The notes beneath the pieces were generated by a model. That model saw only the letters and a list, made by a program, of their open reading frames with translations. It had not been told where the DNA came from and ran no database searches. DNA of 64,000 nucleotides from Betaproteobacteria bacterium (lineage in GTDB: Bacteria > Pseudomonadota > Gammaproteobacteria > Burkholderiales > Ga0077523): positions 558,001 through 622,000 of the forward strand of contig JADJPK010000005.1 in NCBI GenBank assembly GCA_016713305.1. Reading direction: 5' to 3'. Below, one piece after another: positions 55,744 through 64,000 of the stretch. A program made the position numbers and the translations under genes. How positions within the stretch are numbered: the stretch's first letter is position 1; the number at the start of each line of letters is the position of its first letter.

Positions 55744-58022
55744 TTGGACTTGTCCTCGTCGAGAAACGTGATGGTGAAAACGGTTCCGCGCTCGCGCGAG
55801 ATCTCCAGGGCGCCGGAGAGCTGTTCGGTAAGCGTGGCGACGAGCTTGAGCCCGAGCGACGCACTGCGGGCCATGTCGAGCGCGGCATCCATGCCATTGC
55901 CGTCGTCACCGACCGTCAGCACCCACGAGCGCGCATCCGCTCCGGCCCGGAAGCGCACCATCACCGTTCCTCCGGCCCGTCCCTCGAACGCGTGCTTGAA
56001 GGCATTGGAGACCAGTTCGTTCACGATGAGGCCGCAGGGGATGGCTGTCTCGATTCCCAAGGGTGCCTCGAGGATGTCGGCGATGATCCGGATGCCTCGA
56101 GCATGCGCGTGCCACGACTGGGCCAGATGCTCCACCAGCGTGTGCATGTACTCTCCGAAGTCGACGAGCGCCAGATCGCGCGACCGGTAGAGCTGCTCAT
56201 GCACCAGCGCCATGGAGCTGACGCGCCGCACGCTGTCATCGATGGCGGCGGAGAAACGAGGGTCCGCCAGAGACCGGCTCTGCATCTGCAGCAGGCTCGC
56301 CACCACCTGCAGATTGTTCTTGACCCGGTGATAGATCTCCTTGAGGAGAACCTCCTTCTCCTGCAGGGCGGCCTGCAGGCGATCCTCGGCATTCTTGAGG
56401 CCCGACACGTCGGTCGTCACACCGACCAGCAGGCGCGTGCCGTCGCTCAGTTCCACGAGCGACTTGCTGCGCAGGTACCACCTCCTGCGTCCCGCAATCT
56501 CGAGTTCGCCGGCGAACACGTGAGTCTGACCCGGTTCTCCGGCGAAGACGCACCGATCCTCGATCTCGCGTTCCGCCCCGTAGGCATCGCCCCGGATCTC
56601 CCTGTCGGTTCTGCCGATCAGGCCGGACCGCGGCTTGCCGAGCAGCCGGCAGCAGGCGTCGTTGACCAGGACCCACCTCAGAGCCGCGTCCTTGACGAAA
56701 ACGGGATGAGGCATCGCATTGATGATGGTTCTGAGATAGAAGCGGCTCGCCTCCAGCTCTCTCAGGAGCTTGTGCGCGGACTGCTCCGCGTGCTTGAGTC
56801 CGCTGATGTCCGTGGTGATTCCCACGACGAAGCGCTCGGATTGCGCGGTGCGGACCAGCGCCTTGCTCATGAGGGTCCAACGAACCTCCGCATCGCCATC
56901 CATGGATTCCGATTCCTCGACCACCACCGGGCTCGCGGTGGCAAGAACGGATTCGTCCTGATTGCGCGTCCTCGCTGCACGGTCATGGGCAAGAAAATCC
57001 TCGTCCCGCGCACCGAGCACGCGGGTGCGGTCGAGTCCGTTCGCGTCGCAGAACGCCGCGTTCACCAGCGTATAGCGACGATCTTCGTTCTTGACGAACA
57101 GGGGTTGCGGCACGGCATCGATCAGGCTTTCCAGGAACTGCTCGTGCCGTGCAACGCGCTCCTCGGCACTCTTGCGCTCCGTGATGTCCGTGAGCAGGGT
57201 GAGGAGGTAGGCATGGCCATCCGGCAACGTCAGCTGATATTTCGTCTTGATGAACCAGTGGATCTTTCCCGAGGTATCGGCACGCTGATCGTCGAACGTC
57301 GTGGGATGCTGCGCGCCGATGCACTGGCGGTCTTCCTCGACATAGCGGGAGGCCATCTCGGGACTGTGCAGCTCGTGGTCGGTATGGCCGATCAGCGCTT
57401 CACGGGGTTTCCCGTACCACTCGCAGGCCGCCTTGTTCACAAGCACCCATCGGCCATCCAGGTTCTTGACGACGATGATCTGCGGAATGGTATCGATGAG
57501 CTCGACGAGGAAGCGATCGTTGCGATCCGGATCCGGCGACAGGGCGGTTGCGGATCGAGTTCCGGTTGCGTGACGCATCAGGCACATCTGCATGCCGATC
57601 TGGGCAGCCAGCGCGCGCAATGCCGAGTAGACGGGTTCGGCATCCGCTCGCTCGGTGACATTTTCGAGAACCAGAGTTCCCGCGACGATGCCACCGACCT
57701 GAACGGGGACGCGATCCACTGTTCCGGAATCGGCAAGCGGGCCTGAGTGGTGTTCTGTCCGCGTTGCAGGTTCGGCACGCCGCCGGATGTCCGGTGTCGG
57801 GTGCGTGTCCTGGCAAGCCGGCACGGCCACGAGAACACGGGGGTCGTCGGGCTCGCCGCCGATCAGCGTCGCCCGCGAAGCGCCCAGCAGTTCGCGAGCA
57901 AGGTCCACCAGTCCCGTCAGCGAGCGGGCCGCGTCGCACTCGGACGCAAGCACCTGCCCGGCCCTGAACAGCACGTCGCTGGCCCTGGCGATTCCGAACA
58001 TGCTTCCATCGGGACGGTCCAC
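55740..58022 (-). CDS. PAS-rich sensor histidine kinase, HisKA_2 type
   Basis: About 760 residues from the proposed GTG at 58020-58022 (AGGAAA eight bases upstream); ATG at 57999-58001 is an alternative. No membrane segment is visible, so the protein is probably cytoplasmic. A GAF-like N-terminal domain (about 1-175) leads to three PAS domains (FLVELIDTIPQIIVV; FLESLIDAVPQPLFV; YLRTIINAMPHPVFV), each ending DIT or DISG. The kinase core is HisKA_2 with the phospho-histidine in YHRVKNNLQVV, then an HATPase with VSNAFKHAF and GDDGNGMD. It is co-translated with the GGDEF-EAL regulator. Confidence 0.9.
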   Translation of the reverse strand: MDRPDGSMFGIARASDVLFRAGQVLASECDAARSLTGLVDLARELLGASRATLIGGEPDDPRVLVAVPACQDTHPTPDIRRRAEPATRTEHHSGPLADSGTVDRVPVQVGGIVAGTLVLENVTERADAEPVYSALRALAAQIGMQMCLMRHATGTRSATALSPDPDRNDRFLVELIDTIPQIIVVKNLDGRWVLVNKAACEWYGKPREALIGHTDHELHSPEMASRYVEEDRQCIGAQHPTTFDDQRADTSGKIHWFIKTKYQLTLPDGHAYLLTLLTDITERKSAEERVARHEQFLESLIDAVPQPLFVKNEDRRYTLVNAAFCDANGLDRTRVLGARDEDFLAHDRAARTRNQDESVLATASPVVVEESESMDGDAEVRWTLMSKALVRTAQSERFVVGITTDISGLKHAEQSAHKLLRELEASRFYLRTIINAMPHPVFVKDAALRWVLVNDACCRLLGKPRSGLIGRTDREIRGDAYGAEREIEDRCVFAGEPGQTHVFAGELEIAGRRRWYLRSKSLVELSDGTRLLVGVTTDVSGLKNAEDRLQAALQEKEVLLKEIYHRVKNNLQVVASLLQMQSRSLADPRFSAAIDDSVRRVSSMALVHEQLYRSRDLALVDFGEYMHTLVEHLAQSWHAHARGIRIIADILEAPLGIETAIPCGLIVNELVSNAFKHAFEGRAGGTVMVRFRAGADARSWVLTVGDDGNGMDAALDMARSASLGLKLVATLTEQLSGALEISRERGTVFTITFLDEDKSK

Positions 58023-58301
58023 GCTGCGTTTCCTAGAGGGTCTTCGCCGGAGGCACTGCAGATTCCGGCGTGTCACCACGGTGTTATCGGTTCGACTCCC
58101 GCCGACTTGAGCTTCCGATACGTCGTGAAGCGCGGGTCCGGCTGCGTGCACGCATATGCGCATCCGGGTATGGCTCCGCGTGGCGCATGGCGGAACACTG
58201 CATTCCAGGACGATCGTAAGCCGGTGCCGCGATGCCCGGTCCGGATCTCCGAGTTCGCACCGGAATTGTCCGGGGCGTTCGTCAAGCGACGTGGAGCTGC
58301 G

Positions 58302-59021
58302 ATGAAATTCTGTGCATTCGACACGGCCGGTGAAGACGTTCCTCTGCCCGCCATCGATCCTGTTCCTTACGACAGTGCGCTCTCCGATCGTGTTCTCGCG
58401 GGCCGGACGATGAGCCTGCTTCGAGGTAACGGACTCGGTCGAGGAATGCGTGTGGCGGACATCGGATGCGGCACGGGGGCTTCCACCTTGCGCCTGGCGG
58501 CCGAAGTGGGGGCATCCGGCATGGTGGTCGGTGTCGACGATCAGGAAATGCGCCTGCAGGCAGGCCGGAATGCGGCCGTCAAAGCCGGCCTCGACAATCT
58601 CTGGTTCGCCGCCGCATCGGCGTACGACACGGGCCTGCCGCGCGCGTCCTTCCAGTTCGTCTACGCGCGCTGCCTGCTCTCGCGGCTCGCACGGCCTTGG
58701 GACGCGCTGGAGGAACTCGTGCAACTGCTCGAACCGGGAGGCACGCTCGTGTGGGACGAGCTGGGTACCGTGCCGTCGGGTCCTGTCACGCTGCCCGGCC
58801 GGGTTCGCATCGACGCAGCCCGATGCGATGCCCTCGGACCCGAATCCGATGTCGGGACCCGTCTGTCACGCGCACTCCGTGCGTCCGGCCTTGCACACGT
58901 CGGAGTGAGTCATTCGGATGTTCCTGCGGGAAGGGGCGATGGCAGTGGTTTCGGTCTGCGGTGGCCCCGCCGTGTGGCCCTGTGGCAGGTGTGGGGAAGC
59001 AGGCGGCATCCGGCCGTCTGA
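58302..59021 (+). CDS. SAM-dependent methyltransferase, class I
   Basis: A 239-residue protein. The SAM motif is VADIGCGTGASTLRL (about residues 50-65) and the acidic loop is VVGVDDQEMRL; NLWFAAASAYDTGLP and FVYARCLLSRL follow the UbiE/Methyltransf_11 pattern. The start ATG at 58302 begins MKFCAFDTAG. Upstream open sequence overlaps the kinase gene and is not used. The last 40 residues are Arg/Gly-rich and unlike the family, so a late frame error is possible but not shown. Substrate unknown. Confidence 0.75.
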   Translation: MKFCAFDTAGEDVPLPAIDPVPYDSALSDRVLAGRTMSLLRGNGLGRGMRVADIGCGTGASTLRLAAEVGASGMVVGVDDQEMRLQAGRNAAVKAGLDNLWFAAASAYDTGLPRASFQFVYARCLLSRLARPWDALEELVQLLEPGGTLVWDELGTVPSGPVTLPGRVRIDAARCDALGPESDVGTRLSRALRASGLAHVGVSHSDVPAGRGDGSGFGLRWPRRVALWQVWGSRRHPAV

Positions 59022-59052
59022 CCTTTGGACAACAGGCCCCTTGCAGCGCGGG

Positions 59053-59822
59053 TCAGTCGAACAGATAGCGCAGGCCCAGTTCCATGTTCCAGTTGTAGAC
59101 ATAGGGAATGCGGTCCCCGAGCAAGGCGAAACCCGGACGGATCCAGACAGCCCAATGCCGGTCGAGGAAACGCCCCAGCTCGGTCTCGATGGTGTACCCC
59201 ACCCGGCTGCCTCGCTCGTAGTCGATCGTGAACTGATTTTCGATGCCGGTGTAGAACCGGTTGGGCCAGCGGGTGAGTATGAACAGCCGCACCTGGGTGT
59301 AGCTGACATGCGCTCTACCGGCCTGTCCGCCGACGGACTCGTAGTGCTGGATGCCCGGGAATATCGTGGACTGCCAGGAGGGGACGTCCCAGGCGGCGAA
59401 CACGAAGGGTGCAGCCACGTGCTTGCCGTAGCCGATCGCAGGCTCCGTGGCGGTATCGAAGATGAACTCGGACCCGGCGACCACCGCCAGCCCGGGCGTC
59501 CTCGCGACGCGCCAGGCGCCCCGCACCAGAAGATCGCCGAAGCCCCGCTGCGTGGATGCAGCCCGGGTGTCAGGATCGTAACGGAGCACCGGAGTCTCGA
59601 TCCGCACGGAGAACGCCTTGCTCACGGCGTAATCGAGCCGGGGACCAGAAGGTCCCGGTGTCCGCCGTCCTGGGTTTCCTGGTGCTCGACGCGCGTCTCG
59701 AAACGCGTCCGGAAGTCGGTGGGATCGAGCCGCTTGAGAAGGTCGGACGGAGTGTCGGCCGCGGACGGACGGGACATGGCGGCAGTCAACAGGGCTGCCA
59801 GCAGAGGCGCGCTTCGCATCAT
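59053..59822 (-). CDS. Outer-membrane beta-barrel protein, frameshift near 59640
   Basis: A signal peptide (MMRSAPLLAALLTAAMSRPSAA) starts at 59822. The frame runs through VEHQETQDGGHRDLLVP, then changes at a CCCC run near 59640; one added C gives PRLDYAVSKAF and joins the second part. That part shows alternating beta strands (TQVRLFILTRW, GYTIETELGRFL) and ends LGLRYLFD, with a near-terminal Phe typical of outer-membrane barrels. About 256 residues. I do not recognise the family with certainty. It is divergent from the MlrC-like gene. Confidence 0.6.
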
Positions 59823-59991
59823 TGTTCGTTTCGATGGTCTTCTTTCAGTGCTGAAAGACGGGCACGCACGAGGGATGCCTCGCGTGCGAGGCCGCGATTC
59901 TTGCAGAAACGGCCGCCCGTTGCGTCAATGGCAAGGGCGTGCCGCATGCAGGAGATAATGCGCGCGTTTCCACCACGCCATCGGAGCCGGA

Positions 59992-61490
59992 ATGCGCATC
60001 GCGGTCGGAGGGTTTCAGCACGAGACGAACACGTTCGCTCCGAGCAAGGCGGACTTCGATGCGTTCGCGCGGGAGGCGGTTGGCCGCCGCTGCTGCAGGC
60101 TGACGACGTGTTCGATGGGACGGCAGGTATCAATCTGCCCATCGCGGGGGCGGTCGCGGCGCTGCGCAGGGCAGGTCATGCGCTGGTACCCACGGCGTGG
60201 GCAGCGGCCAGTCCCTCGGCGCACGTCACGCGCGATGCCTTCGAGCGGATCGTCTCCCTGATCGTGGAACCGCTGCGCCGTGCCGGCCACGTGGATGGTG
60301 TCTATCTGGATCTGCACGGAGCCATGGTCACGGAGCATCTCGACGACGGCGAGGGGGAACTGCTGTCGCGGGTGCGGGCGGTGGTGGGAGATCGGGTACC
60401 TCTGGTGGCAAGTCTGGACCTGCATGCGAACGTGACGGCGGCGATGCTTCGCCACGCGGATGCGCTGGTCGCGTACAGGACTTATCCGCACGTTGACATG
60501 GCGGAGACCGGTGAACGCGCAGCAGCGCTGCTGCAGCGCCGGCTGGACGGGGAGCGCCGTCCCGTCGTGGCAGCGCGCCGGGTGCCTTTCCTGATTCCCC
60601 TGGGATCGCAATGCACGATGATGGATCCCATGGCTTCGGTGTACGCAAGCCTGCCCCGTCTGGAGAACCGGCACGTGACCAGCGTCTCCTTCGCGTCGGG
60701 ATTTCCCGCGGCGGATTTTCCGGAGTGCGGTCCGGTGGTGCTGGCCTGGGGCGATGAGGGCGAGGCGGTCGCGCGTGCGGCCGATGCCATGCTGCAGCAG
60801 GTGGCCGAGCGCGAGCCGCTCTTCGAAGTGGACGTCCTTTCTCCCGAAGACGGCGTGCGGCAGGCGATGGCCATTGCTTCGCACGCGTCGCGGCCCGTCG
60901 TCATCGCGGACACTCAGGACAATCCGGGTGCCGGTGGAAACTCGGACACGACCGGAATGCTCCGCGCGCTCGTGGCCGCCAACGCGCAGCGGGCCTCCCT
61001 GGGCCTGATCGCCGATCCGGAATGCGCTCGCGCCGCGCACGCGGCCGGAGAGGGCGCCGTCATGGAAATCGGTCTCGGAGGAAAGTCGCGCATTCCCGGA
61101 GACTCGCCATTCTTCGGGCGATTCGCGGTCGAGAGGCTGTCCGACGGCCGCTTCACCTGCACCGGCCCTTTCTACCGGGGAGCACGCATGAACATCGGCC
61201 CCTCCGCGTGCCTGCGCATCGGCGGCGTCCGGGTGATCGTGTCGTGCGAGAAGCCGCAACTCGCGGATCAGGAGATGTATCGTTTCATCGGCATCGAGCC
61301 GACACGCGAAGCGATCCTGGTGAACAAGAGCTCGGTGCATTTCCGCGCGGATTTCGCACCGATCGCCGAACGGATCCTGGTGTGCAAGGCGCCAGGGCCG
61401 ATGCTGGCCGACCCGGGAGACCTTCCGTGGCAGCGCCTCGCACGGGGGATGCGCGTAAGCCCCATGGGCACCCCCTTCCAGCACGGTTGA
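59992..61490 (+). CDS. M81 family metallopeptidase (MlrC/microcystinase C-like), frameshift near 60080
   Basis: About 499 residues once repaired. The start MRIAVGGFQHETNTFAPSKADF is the MlrC hallmark (HETNTF with a zinc ligand). The frame changes near 60080; one base added in GAGGC-GGTTGG gives EAGGWPPLLQADDVFDG. Then DLHGAMV, LDLHANV, DTQDNPGAGGNSDTT and the C-terminal MlrC domain (GGVRVIVSCEKPQLADQEMYR) follow. MlrC hydrolyses linear microcystin in some sphingomonads; most homologues have unknown substrates. It is a single gene here, with GGAGCCGGA before the ATG. Confidence 0.85.
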
Positions 61491-61506
61491 TCATCACGAG
61501 CCGGGG

Positions 61507-62715
61507 TTACTTCCGCGGAGGAACGCCCTCTGCCGCCCAGCGGCGGGCGGTCTCCACGTCGTGGGGATTCCGAGCGAGGTAACGGGCCTGCTCGGCGCGG
61601 ATGGCGGCATTGACGGCGTCGACGGTGTCTTCCCGGAGTTCGCGCCCGAAATCCTCGGGTCCTCGAGCGTCCGCCCACAGCAGTTTCCCGAGGATCATGG
61701 CGCCGACCGAGGACTTGAAGTGGGACGCTTCCCAGTAGTGCTCGAGGCTCGTCTTGGGCGAGAGATTGACGAGCGGTTCCGTCGTGACGCTGTTGTAGCC
61801 GGAGAAGTCGACCACCCTCAGGTCGCAGGTCTTCCCATAGCGCGAAGCGAAACGGGCCAGATCCTCCTTCCAGATTTCCTGGCGGCGCCATTCGCCGTTG
61901 AGACGAACGGCGTCCTCAGCCAGTGCATGCACCGGACTCACGAAAACCCTCACGACGATTCCTCTCTCACACGCCTGTCTCAGGACGTCGTCGAGGCGCC
62001 GCATGGCCGCGCTCACCCTCGCCGCGGACGGCGGTGCCCGGAAGGCCAGCGCGACCTTGATCTGGAACGCGTGCACGAACATGCCCCGCGCCAACGTGAT
62101 CCGCTCGATGAAGTGATCGGTGCTCTGCCCCAGGTGCGAGGTGCGCTGGCCGGGCGGTTCGTCCGGATCGTAGCCCTGATGGGCGAAATGGGCCTGCACG
62201 GACCGCAGGGTGTGCCGTGTCTGGCTGAGGGACAGCGCTTCGCGCACGTCGGCGAAGATGCGGCGTACGCGGTACTCGGCACGGGAGCCCGATATGAGAC
62301 CCGGATCCAGCCCGGAATCGCCCGCATCGTCGTGGAAGAGTGGAAACTCCAGCCCCATGACGAGGACCTTCGGAGTGCCCGTGGACATCGCGTGCTGAGC
62401 CATGCGCGCGAACTCGCCGAACGTGGCTCCGGCCAGGGCCGCGTTGTAGACGCTCTCGTTGCGGACCAGCGCAGGATCCGGCGGCATGCCGATCACCACG
62501 CGTGATGACCCGAAGTAGAGGACTTCGGGATTGCGGTGATAGAGATAGTGCAGCTTCGAGTGTCCCGAATGGTGCGTCGATCTTGGCAGCAGACCGTTCT
62601 CGTCAGGCAGGCTGTGGCTCGATTCGGGATCGATCACGTAGTTCGTCAAGCCCACCAGCAGCAGAATCGGGACGGTGAACCACGCAAGCCAGCGAAGATA
62701 GTTCCTTGCATCCAT
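61507..62715 (-). CDS. SGNH/AlgX-like acyltransferase-associated protein
   Basis: 402 residues. An N-terminal membrane helix (about residues 8-25) anchors a periplasmic domain. EVLYFGSSRVVIGMPP supplies a GSSR block like the SGNH block I, and YWEASHFKSSVGAMIL near the C-terminus resembles the His block of AlgJ/AlgX/DUF1574 proteins. The start ATG at 62713-62715 is five bases after the MBOAT stop, so the two are one operon. Such pairs acetylate exopolysaccharides. Similarity is limited, so the chemistry is inferred. Confidence 0.65.
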   Translation of the reverse strand: MDARNYLRWLAWFTVPILLLVGLTNYVIDPESSHSLPDENGLLPRSTHHSGHSKLHYLYHRNPEVLYFGSSRVVIGMPPDPALVRNESVYNAALAGATFGEFARMAQHAMSTGTPKVLVMGLEFPLFHDDAGDSGLDPGLISGSRAEYRVRRIFADVREALSLSQTRHTLRSVQAHFAHQGYDPDEPPGQRTSHLGQSTDHFIERITLARGMFVHAFQIKVALAFRAPPSAARVSAAMRRLDDVLRQACERGIVVRVFVSPVHALAEDAVRLNGEWRRQEIWKEDLARFASRYGKTCDLRVVDFSGYNSVTTEPLVNLSPKTSLEHYWEASHFKSSVGAMILGKLLWADARGPEDFGRELREDTVDAVNAAIRAEQARYLARNPHDVETARRWAAEGVPPRK

Positions 62716-62720
62716 GGCGG

Positions 62721-64000
62721 TCAGAACTGGAAGTAGAGGAATTCGCTGGCGTTGTTGAGGCTGAGGACGCACGCCACCAGGGTGATGCCGACGGCTGCAC
62801 TCCACAGCGGCGAGGGTCGCCAATCGATGCGCGATGATGCAGAAGGACGCAATTCGTCGGGTGCCGCGTCCCGAACGATCTGCTGAGTATTCGGAGCGAA
62901 GAGAGCGATCCCGGTCGCGACCATGAGCAGGGGAACAGCGACAGAACCGAAATCGATCCACTGTATGCCGTCGAACCGGACGTGCAGGCCGCTCTGAGCC
63001 AGCCACTGCAGCTTCGGCGCAGCCCAACCCGGAAGGCCGATGCCGTTCAGGCCCGCCATGCCCTTCAGTACGTCCACCGCAGTGGCCATGTCGGGCGCCC
63101 GGAAGAACACCCAGGCAACCAGAACGGCCAGCAGCGTGACGGCACGGGCGAGAACGGTGCCGGGAATTCCGAAGGACCTGCCGAGTCCCAGCAGGGGCCT
63201 CACGTACTGCCACCCGTGATTCACCACGAGATAGGCGCCATGCAGCGCGCCCCAGACCACGAACGTCCACCCCGCGCCGTGCCACAGGCCGCCCAGCACC
63301 ATGGTGATCATGAGGTTGCGGTACCGGCTGAGACCGCCGCGCCGGTTTCCTCCGAGCGGGATATACAGGTAGTCGCGCAGGAAGCGCGAGAGCGTCATGT
63401 GCCAGCGGCGCCAGAATTCGACGATGTTGTCCGATCGATAGGGTGAGTTGAAATTGAGGGGCAGCCGGACGCCGAAGAGGCGGGACAGGCCGATGGCCAT
63501 ATCGGAGTACCCGGAGAAATCGAAGTAGAGCTGCAGGGCGTACGCGACGCTGCCGATCCAGGCTTCCACGAGAGGTGGGTGGGCGCCTGCGGCGAAGACC
63601 GGATTGGCAAGCGGGGCCACGTTGTCCGCGATCAGCACCTTCTTGGCGAGGCCGATGGTGAAGACAGTGAGACCGACCGCGAAATTTTCCGCACGTGGCC
63701 GGTAGTTCGCGACGTTCGCGAACTGCGGCATCATCTCCTTGTGATGCAGCACCGGTCCCGCGATGAGATGAGGGAAGTAAGTGACGAACAGCAGGTAGTG
63801 GGTGAACCGGTACTCGCGCACCTTGCCCTGGCTCGTGTCCACGAGAAAGGCGATCTGGGTGAAGGTGAAGAACGAGATGCCGATGGGCAGGACGATGTCC
63901 AGCGAGACCGGCTCCCGGCCTGCCAGCTGTGCGAGGCTCGAGGCGAAGAAGCCCGCGTACTTGAAGTAACCCAGCAGCACCAGGTTCGCCACCACCGCGA
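62721..64000 (-). CDS. MBOAT-family O-acyltransferase (AlgI-like), N-terminus outside window
   Basis: At least 425 residues, open to the right-hand edge, so the true start lies beyond 64000; the Met near 63995 is internal. Many hydrophobic segments, PIGISFFTFTQIAFLVD, ITLARG-free MBOAT pattern DFSGYSDMAIG, NFNSPYRSDNIVEFWRRWHMTLSRFLRDY, and the active-site histidine region GGLWHGAGWTFVVWGALHG. It passes acyl groups from cytoplasmic donors across the inner membrane to a periplasmic partner, here probably the SGNH-like protein downstream. The polysaccharide target is unknown; its genes may lie outside the window. Confidence 0.92.
   Translation of the reverse strand, partial: AVVANLVLLGYFKYAGFFASSLAQLAGREPVSLDIVLPIGISFFTFTQIAFLVDTSQGKVREYRFTHYLLFVTYFPHLIAGPVLHHKEMMPQFANVANYRPRAENFAVGLTVFTIGLAKKVLIADNVAPLANPVFAAGAHPPLVEAWIGSVAYALQLYFDFSGYSDMAIGLSRLFGVRLPLNFNSPYRSDNIVEFWRRWHMTLSRFLRDYLYIPLGGNRRGGLSRYRNLMITMVLGGLWHGAGWTFVVWGALHGAYLVVNHGWQYVRPLLGLGRSFGIPGTVLARAVTLLAVLVAWVFFRAPDMATAVDVLKGMAGLNGIGLPGWAAPKLQWLAQSGLHVRFDGIQWIDFGSVAVPLLMVATGIALFAPNTQQIVRDAAPDELRPSASSRIDWRPSPLWSAAVGITLVACVLSLNNASEFLYFQF

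Noticed and set aside
1..64000. CRISPR arrays, insertion sequences, phage or integrase genes, tRNA and rRNA genes
   Set aside because: None recognised on reading both strands. tRNA detection by eye is weak, so a tRNAscan run would be needed to be sure.

Overview
The window reads as chromosomal DNA of a high-GC betaproteobacterium. The evidence is gene order: ilvB-ilvH-ilvC-psd-pssA-leuA in one run, and lytic transglycosylase, NDUFA9-like reductase, CCA-adding enzyme in another. IlvB, YggX, ArgA and DUF2237 also look betaproteobacterial. I saw no rRNA, tRNA, CRISPR array, insertion sequence or phage gene. The window opens inside a Ser/Thr kinase gene and closes inside an MBOAT acyltransferase gene.

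Layout. 1-7.2 kb (minus strand): a partial Ser/Thr kinase, a YfcG-type glutathione transferase, cca, a NAD-binding reductase, slt and ilvA (read as ilvA to GST). 7.3-11.5 kb (plus): rpiA, phoU, ppx and a TerC-family protein. 11.5-19.2 kb (minus): sixA, a CYTH-CHAD protein, ppk, yggX, argA, a short-chain dehydrogenase and rsmE. PhoU, Ppx, CYTH-CHAD, SixA and Ppk form a phosphate/polyphosphate island. 19.3-28 kb (plus): an inositol-monophosphatase-like gene, then branched-chain amino acid and phospholipid genes. A leucine-rich leader peptide precedes leuA, and a glycosyltransferase-like gene follows it. 28-31.4 kb: a kinase fused to a cyclic-nucleotide-binding domain, a type II NADH dehydrogenase-like flavoprotein and a DUF2237 protein.

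31.6-43.8 kb holds two RND efflux systems. The first is a complete outer-membrane factor/adaptor/CzcA-like pump. The second is an adaptor/AcrB-like pump divergent from a LysR regulator, with an AGTCAG repeat operator between them. A thioredoxin and a CXXC-less thioredoxin-like gene lie between the two systems. 43.8-45.9 kb: a GNAT acetyltransferase, a tiny membrane ORF, a pirin and a cold-shock protein. 45.9-53.3 kb: an AttEFGH-like ABC exporter with a secreted lipocalin-like protein, then a Spy/CpxP-like protein and a Cpx-type two-component system. 53.3-58 kb (minus): a PAS-rich HisKA_2 kinase overlapping its REC-PAS-PAS-GGDEF-EAL partner. 58.3-64 kb: a methyltransferase, a beta-barrel protein, an MlrC-like peptidase and an SGNH/MBOAT pair for polysaccharide acylation.

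The main caution is base accuracy. At least ten conserved genes change reading frame, usually by one missing base: ppx, sixA, CYTH-CHAD, ppk, argA, the inositol-monophosphatase-like gene, psd, a tolC-like gene, the GGDEF-EAL gene, a beta-barrel gene and mlrC. The damage is densest at 11.5-16.7 kb. The affected genes keep well-conserved protein sequence in alternating frames, so consensus indels are more likely than true decay.
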